DNA of 64,000 bases, taken from the NCBI RefSeq assembly GCF_001633105.1, contig NZ_LUKZ01000009.1:681423-745422 (forward strand), given 5' to 3'. Positions 8,589 through 17,664 of this stretch are shown here, one piece after another. The stretch's first letter is position 1; each line of letters starts with the position of its first letter. Under the pieces are notes generated by a model. It did no database searches, had not been told where the DNA came from, and saw only the letters and a program-made list of their open reading frames with translations. This stretch comes from Acidovorax sp. GW101-3H11. Its GTDB lineage: Bacteria; Pseudomonadota; Gammaproteobacteria; Burkholderiales; Burkholderiaceae_C. A program made the translations under genes and the position numbers.

Positions 8589-10133
8589 ATGTCCAACGTA
8601 CTTCGCCTCTCCCACATCACCAAACGCTTCGGCAAACTCGTCGCCAACGACAGCATCAGCCTGACCCTCGCACGCGGCGAGGTGCTGGCCCTGCTGGGCG
8701 AAAACGGCGCGGGCAAGTCCACGTTGATGTCCATCCTGTTCGGGCACTACGTCGCCGACGAAGGCAGCATCGAAGTCTTTGGCCAGCCCCTGCCCCCCGG
8801 CCAGCCGCGCGCGGCACTGGCGGCGGGCATTGGCATGGTGCACCAGCACTTCACGCTGGCCGACAACCTCACGGTGCTGGACAACGTGCTGCTGGGCAGC
8901 GAGCCGCTGTGGCAGCCTTTCTCACGCCGCAGCGAGGCGCGTGCCAAGCTGCTGGCCGTGTCGCAGCAGTTCGGCCTTCCAGTCAGCCCGGATGCGAAAG
9001 TGGGCAGCCTCTCGGTGGGCGAACGCCAGCGGGTCGAGATCCTGAAGGCTCTGTACCGAGGCGCGCACATCCTCATCCTGGACGAGCCCACCGCCGTGCT
9101 CACCCCGCAGGAGAGCGAGGCACTGTTCGACACGCTGGCGCAAATGGTGGCGCAGGGCCTGTCCATCATCTTCATCAGCCACAAGCTGGGTGAGGTGTTG
9201 CGTGTATCGCACCGCGTGGCCGTGCTGCGCCAGGGCAAGCTGGTGGCCGAGGCGCCTGCGCAAGGCACCACACAAGGGCAGCTCGCGCAATGGATGGTGG
9301 GCCACGCCATTGAAGCGGCCGAACGCCGACCCGCGCAGAACGTGGGCGAGCCCATCTGCACCCTGTCCAACGTCAGCACCGCCCCCGCAGGGCGCGACCG
9401 GTTGAACGATGTGTCCCTCACCCTGCGCGCAGGCGAGATCGTGGCGATTGCGGGCGTGAGCGGCAACGGCCAGGTGGCACTGGCCGATGTACTGTGTGGC
9501 GTGCGTGCAGCCACCACCGGCCAGGTCACCCTGCGCGGCGCGCCGCTGCAAGCCCGGCCCGCATGGCTGGTCAGCCAGGGTGTGGCCCGCATCCCTGAAG
9601 ACCGCCACGCCGTGGGCGTGGTGGGCGATTTGCCGGTGTGGGAGAACGCGGTTTCCGAACGCCTGCGCGGCCCCTGGTTTGCGCACCCGTGGTTTCGCGC
9701 CTTCTGGGTCAAACGCCGCGCCGCACGCCAGCATGCACAGCGTGTGGCCGAGACCTTTGACGTGCGCGGCGGCGGGGCCGATGCGCCGGCACGGTCCCTG
9801 TCGGGCGGCAACATGCAAAAGCTCATCCTGGGCCGGGCACTGATGCCGCCACAGGACGCAGCGGGTAACTCGGCCCCCGTGCCCCAGCTCATCGTGGCCC
9901 ACCAACCCACCTGGGGGCTGGACATTGGCGCGGTCATGTTTGTGCAGCAGCAGCTCATCAATGCTCGCGACAGTGGTGCTGCGGTGTTGCTGATCTCCGA
10001 CGACCTGGACGAAGTGCTGGCGCTGGGCGACCGCGTGGCAGTGATGCATGACGGGCGCCTGAGCGAGGCCCTGCCCGCAGAAGGCTGGACGCGCGAAGCC
10101 ATCGGCCTCGCGATGGCAGGCGCTGCACATTGA
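8589..10133 (+). CDS. Nucleoside/base ABC importer, double ATPase subunit (YufO-like)
   Basis: The protein is 514 aa with two fused ABC cassettes. Cassette 1 is complete: Walker A GENGAGKS near 37-44, Q-loop VHQHFTL, signature LSVGERQR, Walker B LILDEPT and switch His in ISHKLGE. Cassette 2 is degenerate: its Walker A reads GVSGNGQ without the Lys, its signature is LSGGNMQK and its Walker B region IVAHQPTWGLD lacks the catalytic Glu. This asymmetry is usual for the BMP-associated importers. It energizes uptake by the two permeases that follow 24 nt downstream. The binding protein is at 6021. Confidence 0.93.
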   Translation: MSNVLRLSHITKRFGKLVANDSISLTLARGEVLALLGENGAGKSTLMSILFGHYVADEGSIEVFGQPLPPGQPRAALAAGIGMVHQHFTLADNLTVLDNVLLGSEPLWQPFSRRSEARAKLLAVSQQFGLPVSPDAKVGSLSVGERQRVEILKALYRGAHILILDEPTAVLTPQESEALFDTLAQMVAQGLSIIFISHKLGEVLRVSHRVAVLRQGKLVAEAPAQGTTQGQLAQWMVGHAIEAAERRPAQNVGEPICTLSNVSTAPAGRDRLNDVSLTLRAGEIVAIAGVSGNGQVALADVLCGVRAATTGQVTLRGAPLQARPAWLVSQGVARIPEDRHAVGVVGDLPVWENAVSERLRGPWFAHPWFRAFWVKRRAARQHAQRVAETFDVRGGGADAPARSLSGGNMQKLILGRALMPPQDAAGNSAPVPQLIVAHQPTWGLDIGAVMFVQQQLINARDSGAAVLLISDDLDEVLALGDRVAVMHDGRLSEALPAEGWTREAIGLAMAGAAH

Positions 10134-10157
10134 GCGACAACAACAAGAACAACCCAC

Positions 10158-11219
10158 ATGAGACTCGAAAAACGCAACCACACCTCCCCCGCCGCCTATG
10201 TGCTGGCGCCGGTGGGCGCTGTGGTGTTCACATTGATCGTCAGCGCCCTGCTGGTGCTGTGGGCCGGGGCCCCCGTGGGCCAGACTTATGCATTGCTGCT
10301 GCAAGGCGCGTTCGGCTCAGTGTTCGCACTGACCGAAACCCTCACCCGCGCCACGCCGCTGATCCTGACGGGGCTGGCAGCCGCCGTGGCCTTCCGCGCG
10401 CGGCTGTTCAACATTGGGGCCGAGGGGCAGCTTTATGCAGGCGCGCTGGCCGCCGTGGCCGTGGGCGGTATGCATGGCGGCACGGGGCTGGAGTGGTCGC
10501 CGTATGTGCTCTTCCCGCTCATGATGCTGGCCGCCGCGCTGGCAGGGGCAGCACTGCTGCTGGGCCCGGCGCTGATGAAGGCGCGGCTGGGGGTGGACGA
10601 GGTGGTCACCACACTGCTGCTCAACTTCATCATGCTGTTGCTGGTGTCGGCCCTGCTGGATGGGCCGATGAAAGACCCGCTCTCCATGGGCTGGCCGCAG
10701 AGTGTGGCGCTGCAGGGCGACCTGGAACTTGCCAAGCTGGTGCCACAGACGCGGCTGCACACAGGGCTGCTGTGGGCCGTTTCGCTGGCCGTGATGCTGT
10801 GGGCGCTGCTGGCGCGCACGGTGCCGGGCTTTGACATTCGCGCCGCCGGGGCCAACGCGCGGGCGGCGGCGTTTGCGGGCGTGCCCATCACCCGCACCGT
10901 GGTGCTGGTCGCACTGCTCTCGGGCGGGCTGGCGGGGCTGGCGGGCGCCATCGAGGTGGCGGGCCGCACCGGTTATGTGACGCCCGACATGTCGCCCGGC
11001 TATGGCTACAGCGGCATCGTGATTGCGATGCTGGCGGGTCTGCACCCGCTGGGCGTGATCGCGGCGGGCACCTTTGTGGCGGGTGTGCTGGTGGGGGCTG
11101 ACAGCATGAGCCGGGCGGTGGGCGTGCCCACCTACATTGCGGATGTGATCGTGGCGACCTCGCTGATTGCGGTGCTGGTGGCGGGGCTGCTGACCCAATA
11201 CCGCGTGCGCTGGAAGTGA
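10158..11219 (+). CDS. Nucleoside/base ABC importer permease 1 (YufP-like)
   Basis: The protein is 353 aa with about ten hydrophobic segments, of the BPD_transp_2 (ribose/branched-chain amino acid type) permease family. Conserved pieces include AFRARLFNIGAEGQLYAGAL near residue 75 and GVDEVVTTLLLNF. It is translated 24 nt after the ATPase and pairs with the shorter permease at 11334. The unit belongs to a BMP-dependent importer in the inner membrane. Confidence 0.92.
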   Translation: MRLEKRNHTSPAAYVLAPVGAVVFTLIVSALLVLWAGAPVGQTYALLLQGAFGSVFALTETLTRATPLILTGLAAAVAFRARLFNIGAEGQLYAGALAAVAVGGMHGGTGLEWSPYVLFPLMMLAAALAGAALLLGPALMKARLGVDEVVTTLLLNFIMLLLVSALLDGPMKDPLSMGWPQSVALQGDLELAKLVPQTRLHTGLLWAVSLAVMLWALLARTVPGFDIRAAGANARAAAFAGVPITRTVVLVALLSGGLAGLAGAIEVAGRTGYVTPDMSPGYGYSGIVIAMLAGLHPLGVIAAGTFVAGVLVGADSMSRAVGVPTYIADVIVATSLIAVLVAGLLTQYRVRWK

Positions 11220-11239
11220 GGGCAACATGAACCCTCATT

Positions 11240-11312
11240 CACACCAAAACTTCAAGAAAAATGGGCCGCTACCGCGCGTCCATCATGCCTTGTTAGCTAT
11301 CAAAAACAAAGC
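11240..11312. repeat. Dispersed intergenic repeat, copy C (inside the transporter operon)
   Basis: Reverse-orientation copy: gggccgctaccgcgcgtcca, tcatgcc, ttgttagctatcaaaaac. It fills the 114-nt gap between the two permease genes, which otherwise would be expected to be adjacent or overlapping. Confidence 0.8.
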
Positions 11313-11333
11313 AAACCATGCCGGAGCAGCCGC

Positions 11334-12257
11334 ATGACCGAACTGCTCGACATCCTCGCCAACCCCGCGTTCTGGATCGCCACACTGCGCGTGGCCACAC
11401 CGCTCATCCTGGGCACGCTGGGGGTGCTCATGTGCGAACGCGCTGGCGTGCTCAACCTGGGCATCGAAGGGATCATGGTGGCGGGTGCCTTCACCGGCTG
11501 GCTGGCGGTGTATGCGGGCTACGGACTGTGGACGGGCGTGCTGGTGGCGGCGCTCACGGGCGCGTTGTTTGGCCTGCTGCATGCCTGGCTCACCGTCGGG
11601 CTGGCGCTGTCGCAGCATGTCTCGGGCCTGGGCATCACGCTGCTGGCCACGGCGCTCAGCTACTACGGCTACCGGGTGAGCTTCCCCAAGGTGAACACAC
11701 CGCCCACCATCGAGCCCTTTGCGGCGATGGAGTGGCTGCCGATTCCTATCCTCTCTGCGCAAACTCCGCTCACGCTGCTGGCGCTGCTGCTGGTGCCGCT
11801 CTTGGCCTGGCTGCTGCTGCGCACCCCGCTGGGTCTGGCCGTGCGCATGGTGGGTGAAAACCCGCAGGCGGCCGAGGGCCAGGGCATCTCCGTGGCGGCC
11901 ACCCGCACGGGTTCAATAGTGGCGGGGTCGGCGCTGATGGGCGTGGCGGGGTCGTTCCTCACGCTGTCGGCCTTCAACGCGTTTTTCTTCAACATGATCA
12001 ACGGGCGCGGCTGGATCTGCGTGGCGCTGGTGGTGTTTGCGTCCTGGCGCCCCGGCAAGGCGCTGCTGGGTGCGCTGCTGTTTGCCTTTTTTGACGCGCT
12101 GCAGCTGCGGCTGCAGCAGGCGGGCGATGCCTGGTTGCCCTATCAGGTGTATTTGATGCTGCCCTACCTGCTGTCCATCCTGGCGCTGGTGCTGGTGGCG
12201 CGCAAGGCGGCGTATCCGCAGGCGCTGATGAAGCCTTACCGCAAGGGGGAGCGCTGA
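11334..12257 (+). CDS. Nucleoside/base ABC importer permease 2 (YufQ-like)
   Basis: The protein is 307 aa with 8-9 hydrophobic segments, of the same BPD_transp_2 family and the shorter partner type. It carries ERAGVLNLGIEGIMVAGAF near residues 35-53, the classic motif of this permease class. The start at 11334 is supported by GGAG 9 nt upstream; an ATG at 11318 is out of frame. Its stop is 1 nt before the ATG of the AraC-type regulator, so the two are coupled. Confidence 0.92.
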   Translation: MTELLDILANPAFWIATLRVATPLILGTLGVLMCERAGVLNLGIEGIMVAGAFTGWLAVYAGYGLWTGVLVAALTGALFGLLHAWLTVGLALSQHVSGLGITLLATALSYYGYRVSFPKVNTPPTIEPFAAMEWLPIPILSAQTPLTLLALLLVPLLAWLLLRTPLGLAVRMVGENPQAAEGQGISVAATRTGSIVAGSALMGVAGSFLTLSAFNAFFFNMINGRGWICVALVVFASWRPGKALLGALLFAFFDALQLRLQQAGDAWLPYQVYLMLPYLLSILALVLVARKAAYPQALMKPYRKGER

Positions 12258-12258
12258 C

Positions 12259-12933
12259 ATGGCGCCCGCGCTGCTGCTGCCCGGCACCGTGCTGGCGCGC
12301 TGGCAGCACACCAGCCAGGGGCCCGGCACCACCACGGTTCTGCCCGATGGCTGCCGCGATCTGGTCCTGCGGCTGGACACGGCCACTGGCCAGGCAGACG
12401 GCATGGTGACGCCGCTGGACACCCAGGCGCGGCGGGTGAACACGCTGCGGCCCACGCAGTGGATCGGGTTTCGCCTGCGGCCCGGGGTGCAGGTGGAAGA
12501 ACGGGCGTTGCTGGCCGCCGCGCGTGCGGCGCGGCACTCCGGCGGCTGGGATGAAGGACGCGTGCTGAGCGCGCTGGAAGACCATGTGGTGCTGCATGCA
12601 CGCGCCGCAGAAGCGCTGGAAGCACTGCAAGCCTGCGCCAGCGTGGATGACGCCGCCCGTGCGCTGGGCATCTCACCGCGCAGCCTGGAGCGCATGCTGG
12701 CAGAGGCCACAGGCCAGCCGCCCCGCTACTGGCGCGCCCTGGCCCGCATGCGCCGTGCCGCCTGCGCGTTGTCTGGCGATGCGCCGCTGGTCGCCATTGC
12801 GGCAGACCACGGCTATGCCGACCAGTCCCACTTCAGCCGCGAATGCCTGCGCTGGCTGGGCCACACGCCGCACACGTTGCGGCACTCGCCCGACCAGCTG
12901 ACCACGGTGGCCCAGCCCGGGTATGGCGCCTGA
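12259..12933 (+). CDS. AraC family transcriptional regulator
   Basis: The protein is 224 aa. The C-terminal ~100 residues form a double helix-turn-helix: VDDAARALGISPRSLERML, then PLVAIAADHGYADQSHFSRE and LGHTPHTLR, as in AraC/XylS proteins. The N-terminal ~110 residues (TTTVLPDGCRDLVL) resemble the sensor half of the DUF6597 type. It starts 1 nt after the permease stop with AAGGGGGA as ribosome binding site, so it is the last gene of the transporter operon and a candidate autoregulator of it. The ligand is unknown. Confidence 0.9.
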   Translation: MAPALLLPGTVLARWQHTSQGPGTTTVLPDGCRDLVLRLDTATGQADGMVTPLDTQARRVNTLRPTQWIGFRLRPGVQVEERALLAAARAARHSGGWDEGRVLSALEDHVVLHARAAEALEALQACASVDDAARALGISPRSLERMLAEATGQPPRYWRALARMRRAACALSGDAPLVAIAADHGYADQSHFSRECLRWLGHTPHTLRHSPDQLTTVAQPGYGA

Positions 12934-12976
12934 CTGCTTCGTGCCTGACTGCCTGGTGCCTCACCGCCAGAGTGGC

Positions 12977-13372
12977 TCAGGCGGCCGGGGGCGGCGCCAT
13001 GGGCGTGCACAGCTCCACCAGCGCGTCGTTGATGTCGGCCACATAGGCCACCGTCTGGCCCCAGGGCATTTGTTCGGCGCCCTGCACCAGGCGCGCACCT
13101 GCGGCCACGGCGCGCTCCACGGCGGCTGGCACGTCGGGCGTGGTGAAGGCGATCTCAAAGCTGGGCGCGCTGGCAGAGGCGCGCTGCGGGTTCTTGCCCA
13201 GCTGGGCCATGAGTTGCAGCGACGAAAACGCGAGGGCCGTGGCGCCGGTGTCCAGCTCGCCAAAATCGCCTTCTTCGCTCACAAAACGGCGCTGCAGGCC
13301 AAAGGCGGCTTCGTAAAAAGCGATGGTGCGCGGCACGTCTTCGACGTAAAGGATGGTGTAGCCAAAATGCAT
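12977..13372 (-). CDS. VOC (glyoxalase/bleomycin resistance) superfamily protein
   Basis: The protein is 131 aa. I start at ATG 13372, where AGGAG lies upstream; the frame extends further without support. It has the start of a paired beta-alpha-beta-beta-beta unit (MHFGYTILYVEDVPRTIAFYEAAFGL), then FAFTTPDVPAAVERAVAAGA and QTVAYVADINDALVELCTP. The 'FGYTILYV..V..TI.FYE..FG' pattern is common in small VOC lyase-like proteins. It faces the AraC gene. Substrate unknown. Confidence 0.85.
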   Translation of the reverse strand: MHFGYTILYVEDVPRTIAFYEAAFGLQRRFVSEEGDFGELDTGATALAFSSLQLMAQLGKNPQRASASAPSFEIAFTTPDVPAAVERAVAAGARLVQGAEQMPWGQTVAYVADINDALVELCTPMAPPPAA

Positions 13373-13534
13373 GGTGTGAAAAAGCTCCTGGTGGGTGAAA
13401 CGGCGAGAAGACCACGGGCGCCCGCAGGTTGCCGGGCGATCCATGCAGGCAGCTTAGTCGCGCCACAAGGCGCGCGTCTTGAAGAAACCCGACAGCACCG
13501 CCTGCGGCCTCTCTGCCTACACTGCACTGCATAA

Positions 13535-14041
13535 ATGAAGCGCCCTCCTTTGCACCAAGTACTCCGGCCCAGCCGGCCATGGCGCAGCGCCCTGCTCTGC
13601 CTGGCGCTGGCATGCGGCCAGCCGTCGGCCCATGCGCTGGGCATGGACATGCCCTACACCTCGTTCGGCACCGCGCCAGACGTGGACTGGATCAAGGTCT
13701 GCGGCCAGTGGCCCGCGCCCGTGCAGCCTGGCGAGGGCGGCGGCATGTACCGCATCGTGCATGCCACGCGGCATGCGCAGTCTTTTTTGTACCTGCAGTG
13801 GATCGTGCGTGACGGCACCGACAGCGCCAGCGAGGTGCACACCGAAAGCTTTGCGCAGATCAACAACGACCACGCCTCCATCACCCTGAGCCAAATGAAC
13901 TGCCTGCCCACGCGGCGCGGCATCCGCTTCACGGCGCGCGCAGAATCCGGGCACGATGGCGAGGTGTTCCGCATCACCATCGACGCCGGACACAAGCCGG
14001 GCGACATGCGCTTTCGCAGCAACCAGAAGCGCTGGAAATAG
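13535..14041 (+). CDS. Secreted hypothetical protein
   Basis: The protein is 168 aa. A signal peptide is visible (positively charged start, LLCLALACG core, likely cut after AHA near residue 34). The mature part is beta-rich with two Cys (KVCGQW, QMNCLP) that could form a disulfide in the periplasm. I do not recognise the family. It lies 37 nt upstream of the cytosine deaminase gene on the same strand and could share its transcript. Confidence 0.75.
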   Translation: MKRPPLHQVLRPSRPWRSALLCLALACGQPSAHALGMDMPYTSFGTAPDVDWIKVCGQWPAPVQPGEGGGMYRIVHATRHAQSFLYLQWIVRDGTDSASEVHTESFAQINNDHASITLSQMNCLPTRRGIRFTARAESGHDGEVFRITIDAGHKPGDMRFRSNQKRWK

Positions 14042-14078
14042 GCCTTCACCCCTTCCCCATTACCCGCAGACCTTCCCC

Positions 14079-15347
14079 ATGCTCGACCTGCTTATCCACA
14101 ACGCCACCCTGCCCGACGGCCGCCAGAACATGTCGATTGCCGTGCAAAACGGCCGCATCACCGAAGTGACCGAAGGCCTGCAAGCCCCCGCGCACGAAAC
14201 GGTGGACGCAGGCGGCCTGCTGGTCAGCCCCCCGTTTGTGGACGCGCATTTCCACATGGATTCGACCCTGAGCTACGGCCAGCCGCGTGTGAACGAAAGC
14301 GGCACGCTGCTCGAAGGCATTGCGCTGTGGGGCGAGCTCAAGCCCACGCTGACGCACGAGGCCATCGTAGAGCGCGCCCTGCGCTATTGCGACATGGCCG
14401 TGGCGCGCGGGCTGCTGGCCATCCGCAGCCATGTGGACACCAGCCACCCCAGCTTGCTGCCAGTGGAGGCGCTGCTGGATGTGAAACAGCGCGTATCGCC
14501 GTACCTGGATTTGCAGCTGGTGGCCTTTCCGCAAGACGGCGTGCTGCGCGCGCCCGGTGGGCTGGCCAACCTGAAACGCGCGCTGGACATGGGCGTGGAC
14601 GTGGTGGGCGGCATCCCCCACTTCGAACGCACCATGGCCCAAGGAGCCGAGAGCGTGAAGATCCTCTGCGAGCTGGCGGCCGAGCGCGGCAAGCGCGTGG
14701 ACATGCACTGCGACGAATCTGACGACCCGCACTCTCGCCACGTCGAAACCCTGGCGTTTGAGACCCAGCGCCTGGGCCTGCACGGGCGCGTGACGGGCTC
14801 GCATCTCACCTCCATGCACAGCATGGACAACTATTACGTCAGCAAGCTGATGGCGCTGATGGCCGAGGCCGACCTGGGCGTGGTGGCCAACCCGCTCATC
14901 AACATCACGCTGCAGGGCCGGCACGACACTTACCCCAAGCGCCGGGGCATGACCCGCGTGCCCGAGCTGATGGCCGCAGGCCTGACGGTCGCGTTCGGCC
15001 ACGACTGCGTGCTGGACCCCTGGTACAGCGGCGGCAGCGCCGACATGCTGGAGGCCGCGCACATGGGCCTGCATGTGGGCCAGATGACCAGCCAGGCGGC
15101 CATGCGCCAGTGTTTTGATGCGGTGACGGTGAACCCCGCGCGCCTGCTGGGGCTGGAGGGCTATGGGATTGCGCGCGGCTGCCATGCGGACCTGGTGCTG
15201 CTGCATGCGCGCAACCCGGTGGACGCCATCCGCCTGCGCGCAACGCGGCTGGGGGTGTGGCGGCGCGGCCAGCGGGTGGCCAGCCAACCCTCTCCCACGG
15301 CGGAGCTGCGCCTGCCCGGGCGGTCGGGCAGCGTGGGCTTTTTGTAG
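14079..15347 (+). CDS. codA: Cytosine deaminase-like amidohydrolase
   Basis: The protein is 422 aa; start ATG 14079. It is a TIM-barrel amidohydrolase with the metal-binding VDAHFHMD near residues 58-65, RSHVDTSHP, HCDESDDPH (His and catalytic residues) and AFGHDCVLDPWYSGGSADML, which is characteristic of CodA. It converts cytosine to uracil and ammonia. With upp (5168) and the importer between them it forms a plausible cytosine salvage route. Related isocytosine or hydroxypyrimidine deaminases share these motifs, so substrate scope is open. Confidence 0.88.
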   Translation: MLDLLIHNATLPDGRQNMSIAVQNGRITEVTEGLQAPAHETVDAGGLLVSPPFVDAHFHMDSTLSYGQPRVNESGTLLEGIALWGELKPTLTHEAIVERALRYCDMAVARGLLAIRSHVDTSHPSLLPVEALLDVKQRVSPYLDLQLVAFPQDGVLRAPGGLANLKRALDMGVDVVGGIPHFERTMAQGAESVKILCELAAERGKRVDMHCDESDDPHSRHVETLAFETQRLGLHGRVTGSHLTSMHSMDNYYVSKLMALMAEADLGVVANPLINITLQGRHDTYPKRRGMTRVPELMAAGLTVAFGHDCVLDPWYSGGSADMLEAAHMGLHVGQMTSQAAMRQCFDAVTVNPARLLGLEGYGIARGCHADLVLLHARNPVDAIRLRATRLGVWRRGQRVASQPSPTAELRLPGRSGSVGFL

Positions 15348-15376
15348 CCTCCAGCACCCGCAGCACCGCAGCACCC

Positions 15377-15462
15377 GCAGGTCGGGTCAGCCCGAAAGGG
15401 CGTAACCCGACATCTTCCGCGCGGTCCACCGCGTCGGGTTACGCTGCGCCAACCCGACCTGC
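15377..15462. repeat. TCGGGTTA-type palindromic repeat
   Basis: gcaggtcgggt at the left end pairs with aacccgacctgc at the right, and cgtaacccgac with gtcgggttacg inside. This 86-bp hairpin follows codA by 30 nt. Similar TCGGGTTACG palindromes are common between genes in many proteobacteria. It may serve as transcript-end hairpin for codA. Confidence 0.75.
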
Positions 15463-15473
15463 GATTCGAGTCA

Positions 15474-15533
15474 AAAAACGGCCTTTGCGCGCGTCTGATA
15501 TACCCCAATAGCTATCAAAAATATAGCTACACC
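15474..15533. repeat. Dispersed intergenic repeat, copy D
   Basis: Reverse-orientation copy: ggcctttgcgcgcgtctgat, then ccaatagctatcaaaaatat. Its end runs into the neighbouring gene: the stop codon of the DUF1569-like gene (15527-15529) lies in the final tatagctac. Confidence 0.75.
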
Positions 15534-16132
15534 ACCACATCAAATGCCGACAGGTGGTTGGCGAGGTGCATGGCATGCGCCTGCTCGTACTGGGCCTTGT
15601 CGAGGGCGCCATAGGCAAAGTGGGGCTGCAAGGGGCCGGTGTGGGCGGCAAAGTCTTGCGCTGCCTTGCGCAGCCGGGCCAGGGCGGCCTGGGCCTGGGC
15701 TGCTGCGTCCAGCGCAGGGGCGCCGGGGATGGGCTCGGCCAGGTTATGGCTCATGCGGCCGCGCAGGGCAAACAGGTTGAAGGCTGCGGCGCCCAGCGTG
15801 TTCTGGAACAGGGCCGACTTGGGTGCCGGAAAGCCCTGCAGCGAATACTCGATGCTCTGCGCGCAGTGCACCAGCGTCTGCGACCAGTTCCAGGCCATGG
15901 CGGGGGCCAGTGGGCCCACCTTGGCGCTGGCCAGGCGTTCCACCTCGCGCATGGCATCGGCCACGGTGGCAAAAACCAGCTGCCGGTCGTTGGCAGGCCG
16001 GTACAGCAAGTAGCCGCCCCCCGCCACCGCCCCCGCGGCGGCCAGACCGCCCCCCACACGCAGGAAGGCCCTGCGGGGCCGGGCCATCGGGCTGGTAGGG
16101 ACGCTGCTACTGCGGGGGGGAGTGGCTGCCAT
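15527..16132 (-). CDS. DUF1569-like Tat-exported protein
   Basis: The protein is 201 aa. The N-terminus has a twin-arginine signal: RPRRAFLRV followed by a small-residue hydrophobic stretch GGGLAAAGAVAGGGYLL. The rest (REVERLASAKVGPLAPAM, WSQTLVHCAQSIEYSLQGFP, PHFAYGALDKAQYEQAHAMH) resembles DUF1569, a DinB-like four-helix family with possible metal-binding His. Export to the periplasm is predicted; function unknown. The stop codon is supplied by a dispersed repeat. A 186-nt gap upstream (16133-16318) shows no gene. Confidence 0.75.
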   Translation of the reverse strand: MAATPPRSSSVPTSPMARPRRAFLRVGGGLAAAGAVAGGGYLLYRPANDRQLVFATVADAMREVERLASAKVGPLAPAMAWNWSQTLVHCAQSIEYSLQGFPAPKSALFQNTLGAAAFNLFALRGRMSHNLAEPIPGAPALDAAAQAQAALARLRKAAQDFAAHTGPLQPHFAYGALDKAQYEQAHAMHLANHLSAFDVVV

Positions 16133-16318
16133 GGCGTGTTCTTGTCAAAGACGTGGGGTGACCTCAGGGCCTGCAATTTTGCGGCAGGCCCGTGCCGGGC
16201 ACCTACAGCGCACGCCCCCCTGAAGGTCGGGCAGCCGACATTGGGCTGCTGGGCGACGTGCGGGCGTTTCTGTGCGCTGGCCGCCCAAGCCCCCAGCGCG
16301 ATCCCGCAGCTGCTCCAC

Positions 16319-17554
16319 TCAGGCCGCTGTTGCCACCACTGCAGGCGCAGCGGCGGGCGTTAAAGGGCCCGACATTTCCACCCGGTTGCGGCCGCGTTGC
16401 TTGGCCAGGTACATGGCCTCGTCGGCCCGCTGCAGCGCGGCGCCCGCCGAGTCGCCGGGGCCACACAGGGCAATGCCGATGCTCACCGTGAGAGGAATCG
16501 ACCGCGCGCCCGCTGTGGCCGGGTGGGATTCGACCAGCAGCCGCAGGCGTTCGGCCACGGCGCGTGCGCCCTCTGCCCCGGCATTGGGCAAGAAGATGGC
16601 GAACTCCTCGCCACCCAGCCGGCCCATCACGTCCTCCTTGCGCAGGCAGCGCAGGCCCAGGGCCACAAAGTGGCGCAGCACATCGTCGCCCGCACGGTGG
16701 CCCCAGGTGTCGTTGATGGTCTTGAAGTGGCCCAGGTCCAGGTCCAGCACCAGCACGGGCACCGGGGTGTGGGTGCGCTGGGCGCTGCTCACTGCCTTGT
16801 CCAGCAAAGTGAAGAATGCGCGGCGGTTGAAGACGCTGGTGAGCGGGTCCACCTCGGCCAGGTGCCGCAGCTCGCTGGTGATGAATTCGTTGGCCAGGAT
16901 CAGCGCGCCAAACCCCAGCAGCACGACGGCCACGATGGCCTCCAACACCACAAACTGCGATATCTGCACCATGGGCCCCGCCCCCGGCAGCGCCCCGGGG
17001 CCTGCGCCGCCCAACGTGAACAAGGCAGGCCGCAGCAGCAGGAACAGGCCATGCAGGCCGAGCACCCCCGCCAGCAGGTAGCGGGCGGGCACGCGGTGCA
17101 TGCCCCCTGCCGCCAGGGTGCGCGCCGTGAGCAGGTAGCAGACACCTGCGCCCAGCCCCGCCAGCAAAAACCGCATGCCCAGGTGCGGGATCACCACCGT
17201 GAACACCACCGACAAGGCCACCAGCACCCCGATGCCCACCACCGCATACAGGTGCGAAAACGGCCGCCGCCCCATGTACATGCGGCCCGCCAGCAGGCAA
17301 AGATACGCCCCCAGCGCCACAAACCCCTGCGAGATGACCACCCCCACCACCTCGGGCAGCCAGCTGCGCGCCAGCAGGCTCACGGTAAAAATCGAGCTGC
17401 ACAGAAAGGACAACATCCACAGGCGCAGGCCGGGGATGTTCTTGTTGAAATGCCACACGGCGTAGAGCACGGCGGTGACAAGTGCGGTCAAAAGCGCCGC
17501 AAGGATGGTGAGTGTGGGGCTGTGCACGAAGAGATGGGCAGGCGGGTGCCCCAA
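16319..17554 (-). CDS. Membrane diguanylate cyclase (GGDEF)
   Basis: The protein is 411 aa. Six to seven hydrophobic segments fill residues 15-230, then a C-terminal GGDEF domain begins at VDPLTSVFNRRAF. The active site is GGEEF near residues 312-316, and an RxxD inhibitory site (RKED) sits five residues before it, so product inhibition by c-di-GMP is expected. It makes c-di-GMP from two GTP at the inner membrane. The sensor half is not a family I recognise. It is a lone gene. Confidence 0.93.
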   Translation of the reverse strand: MGHPPAHLFVHSPTLTILAALLTALVTAVLYAVWHFNKNIPGLRLWMLSFLCSSIFTVSLLARSWLPEVVGVVISQGFVALGAYLCLLAGRMYMGRRPFSHLYAVVGIGVLVALSVVFTVVIPHLGMRFLLAGLGAGVCYLLTARTLAAGGMHRVPARYLLAGVLGLHGLFLLLRPALFTLGGAGPGALPGAGPMVQISQFVVLEAIVAVVLLGFGALILANEFITSELRHLAEVDPLTSVFNRRAFFTLLDKAVSSAQRTHTPVPVLVLDLDLGHFKTINDTWGHRAGDDVLRHFVALGLRCLRKEDVMGRLGGEEFAIFLPNAGAEGARAVAERLRLLVESHPATAGARSIPLTVSIGIALCGPGDSAGAALQRADEAMYLAKQRGRNRVEMSGPLTPAAAPAVVATAA

Positions 17555-17664
17555 ATGTTAACCGCGCCGCCGCCGCGCCCTGCCCGGGGCCGGTGCGCCG
17601 GGCAAGCTTGCTTGACCTGGGTTAAGGCCCGGGTCAAGAACCTCGATCAAAAACCTGGGGCTGG

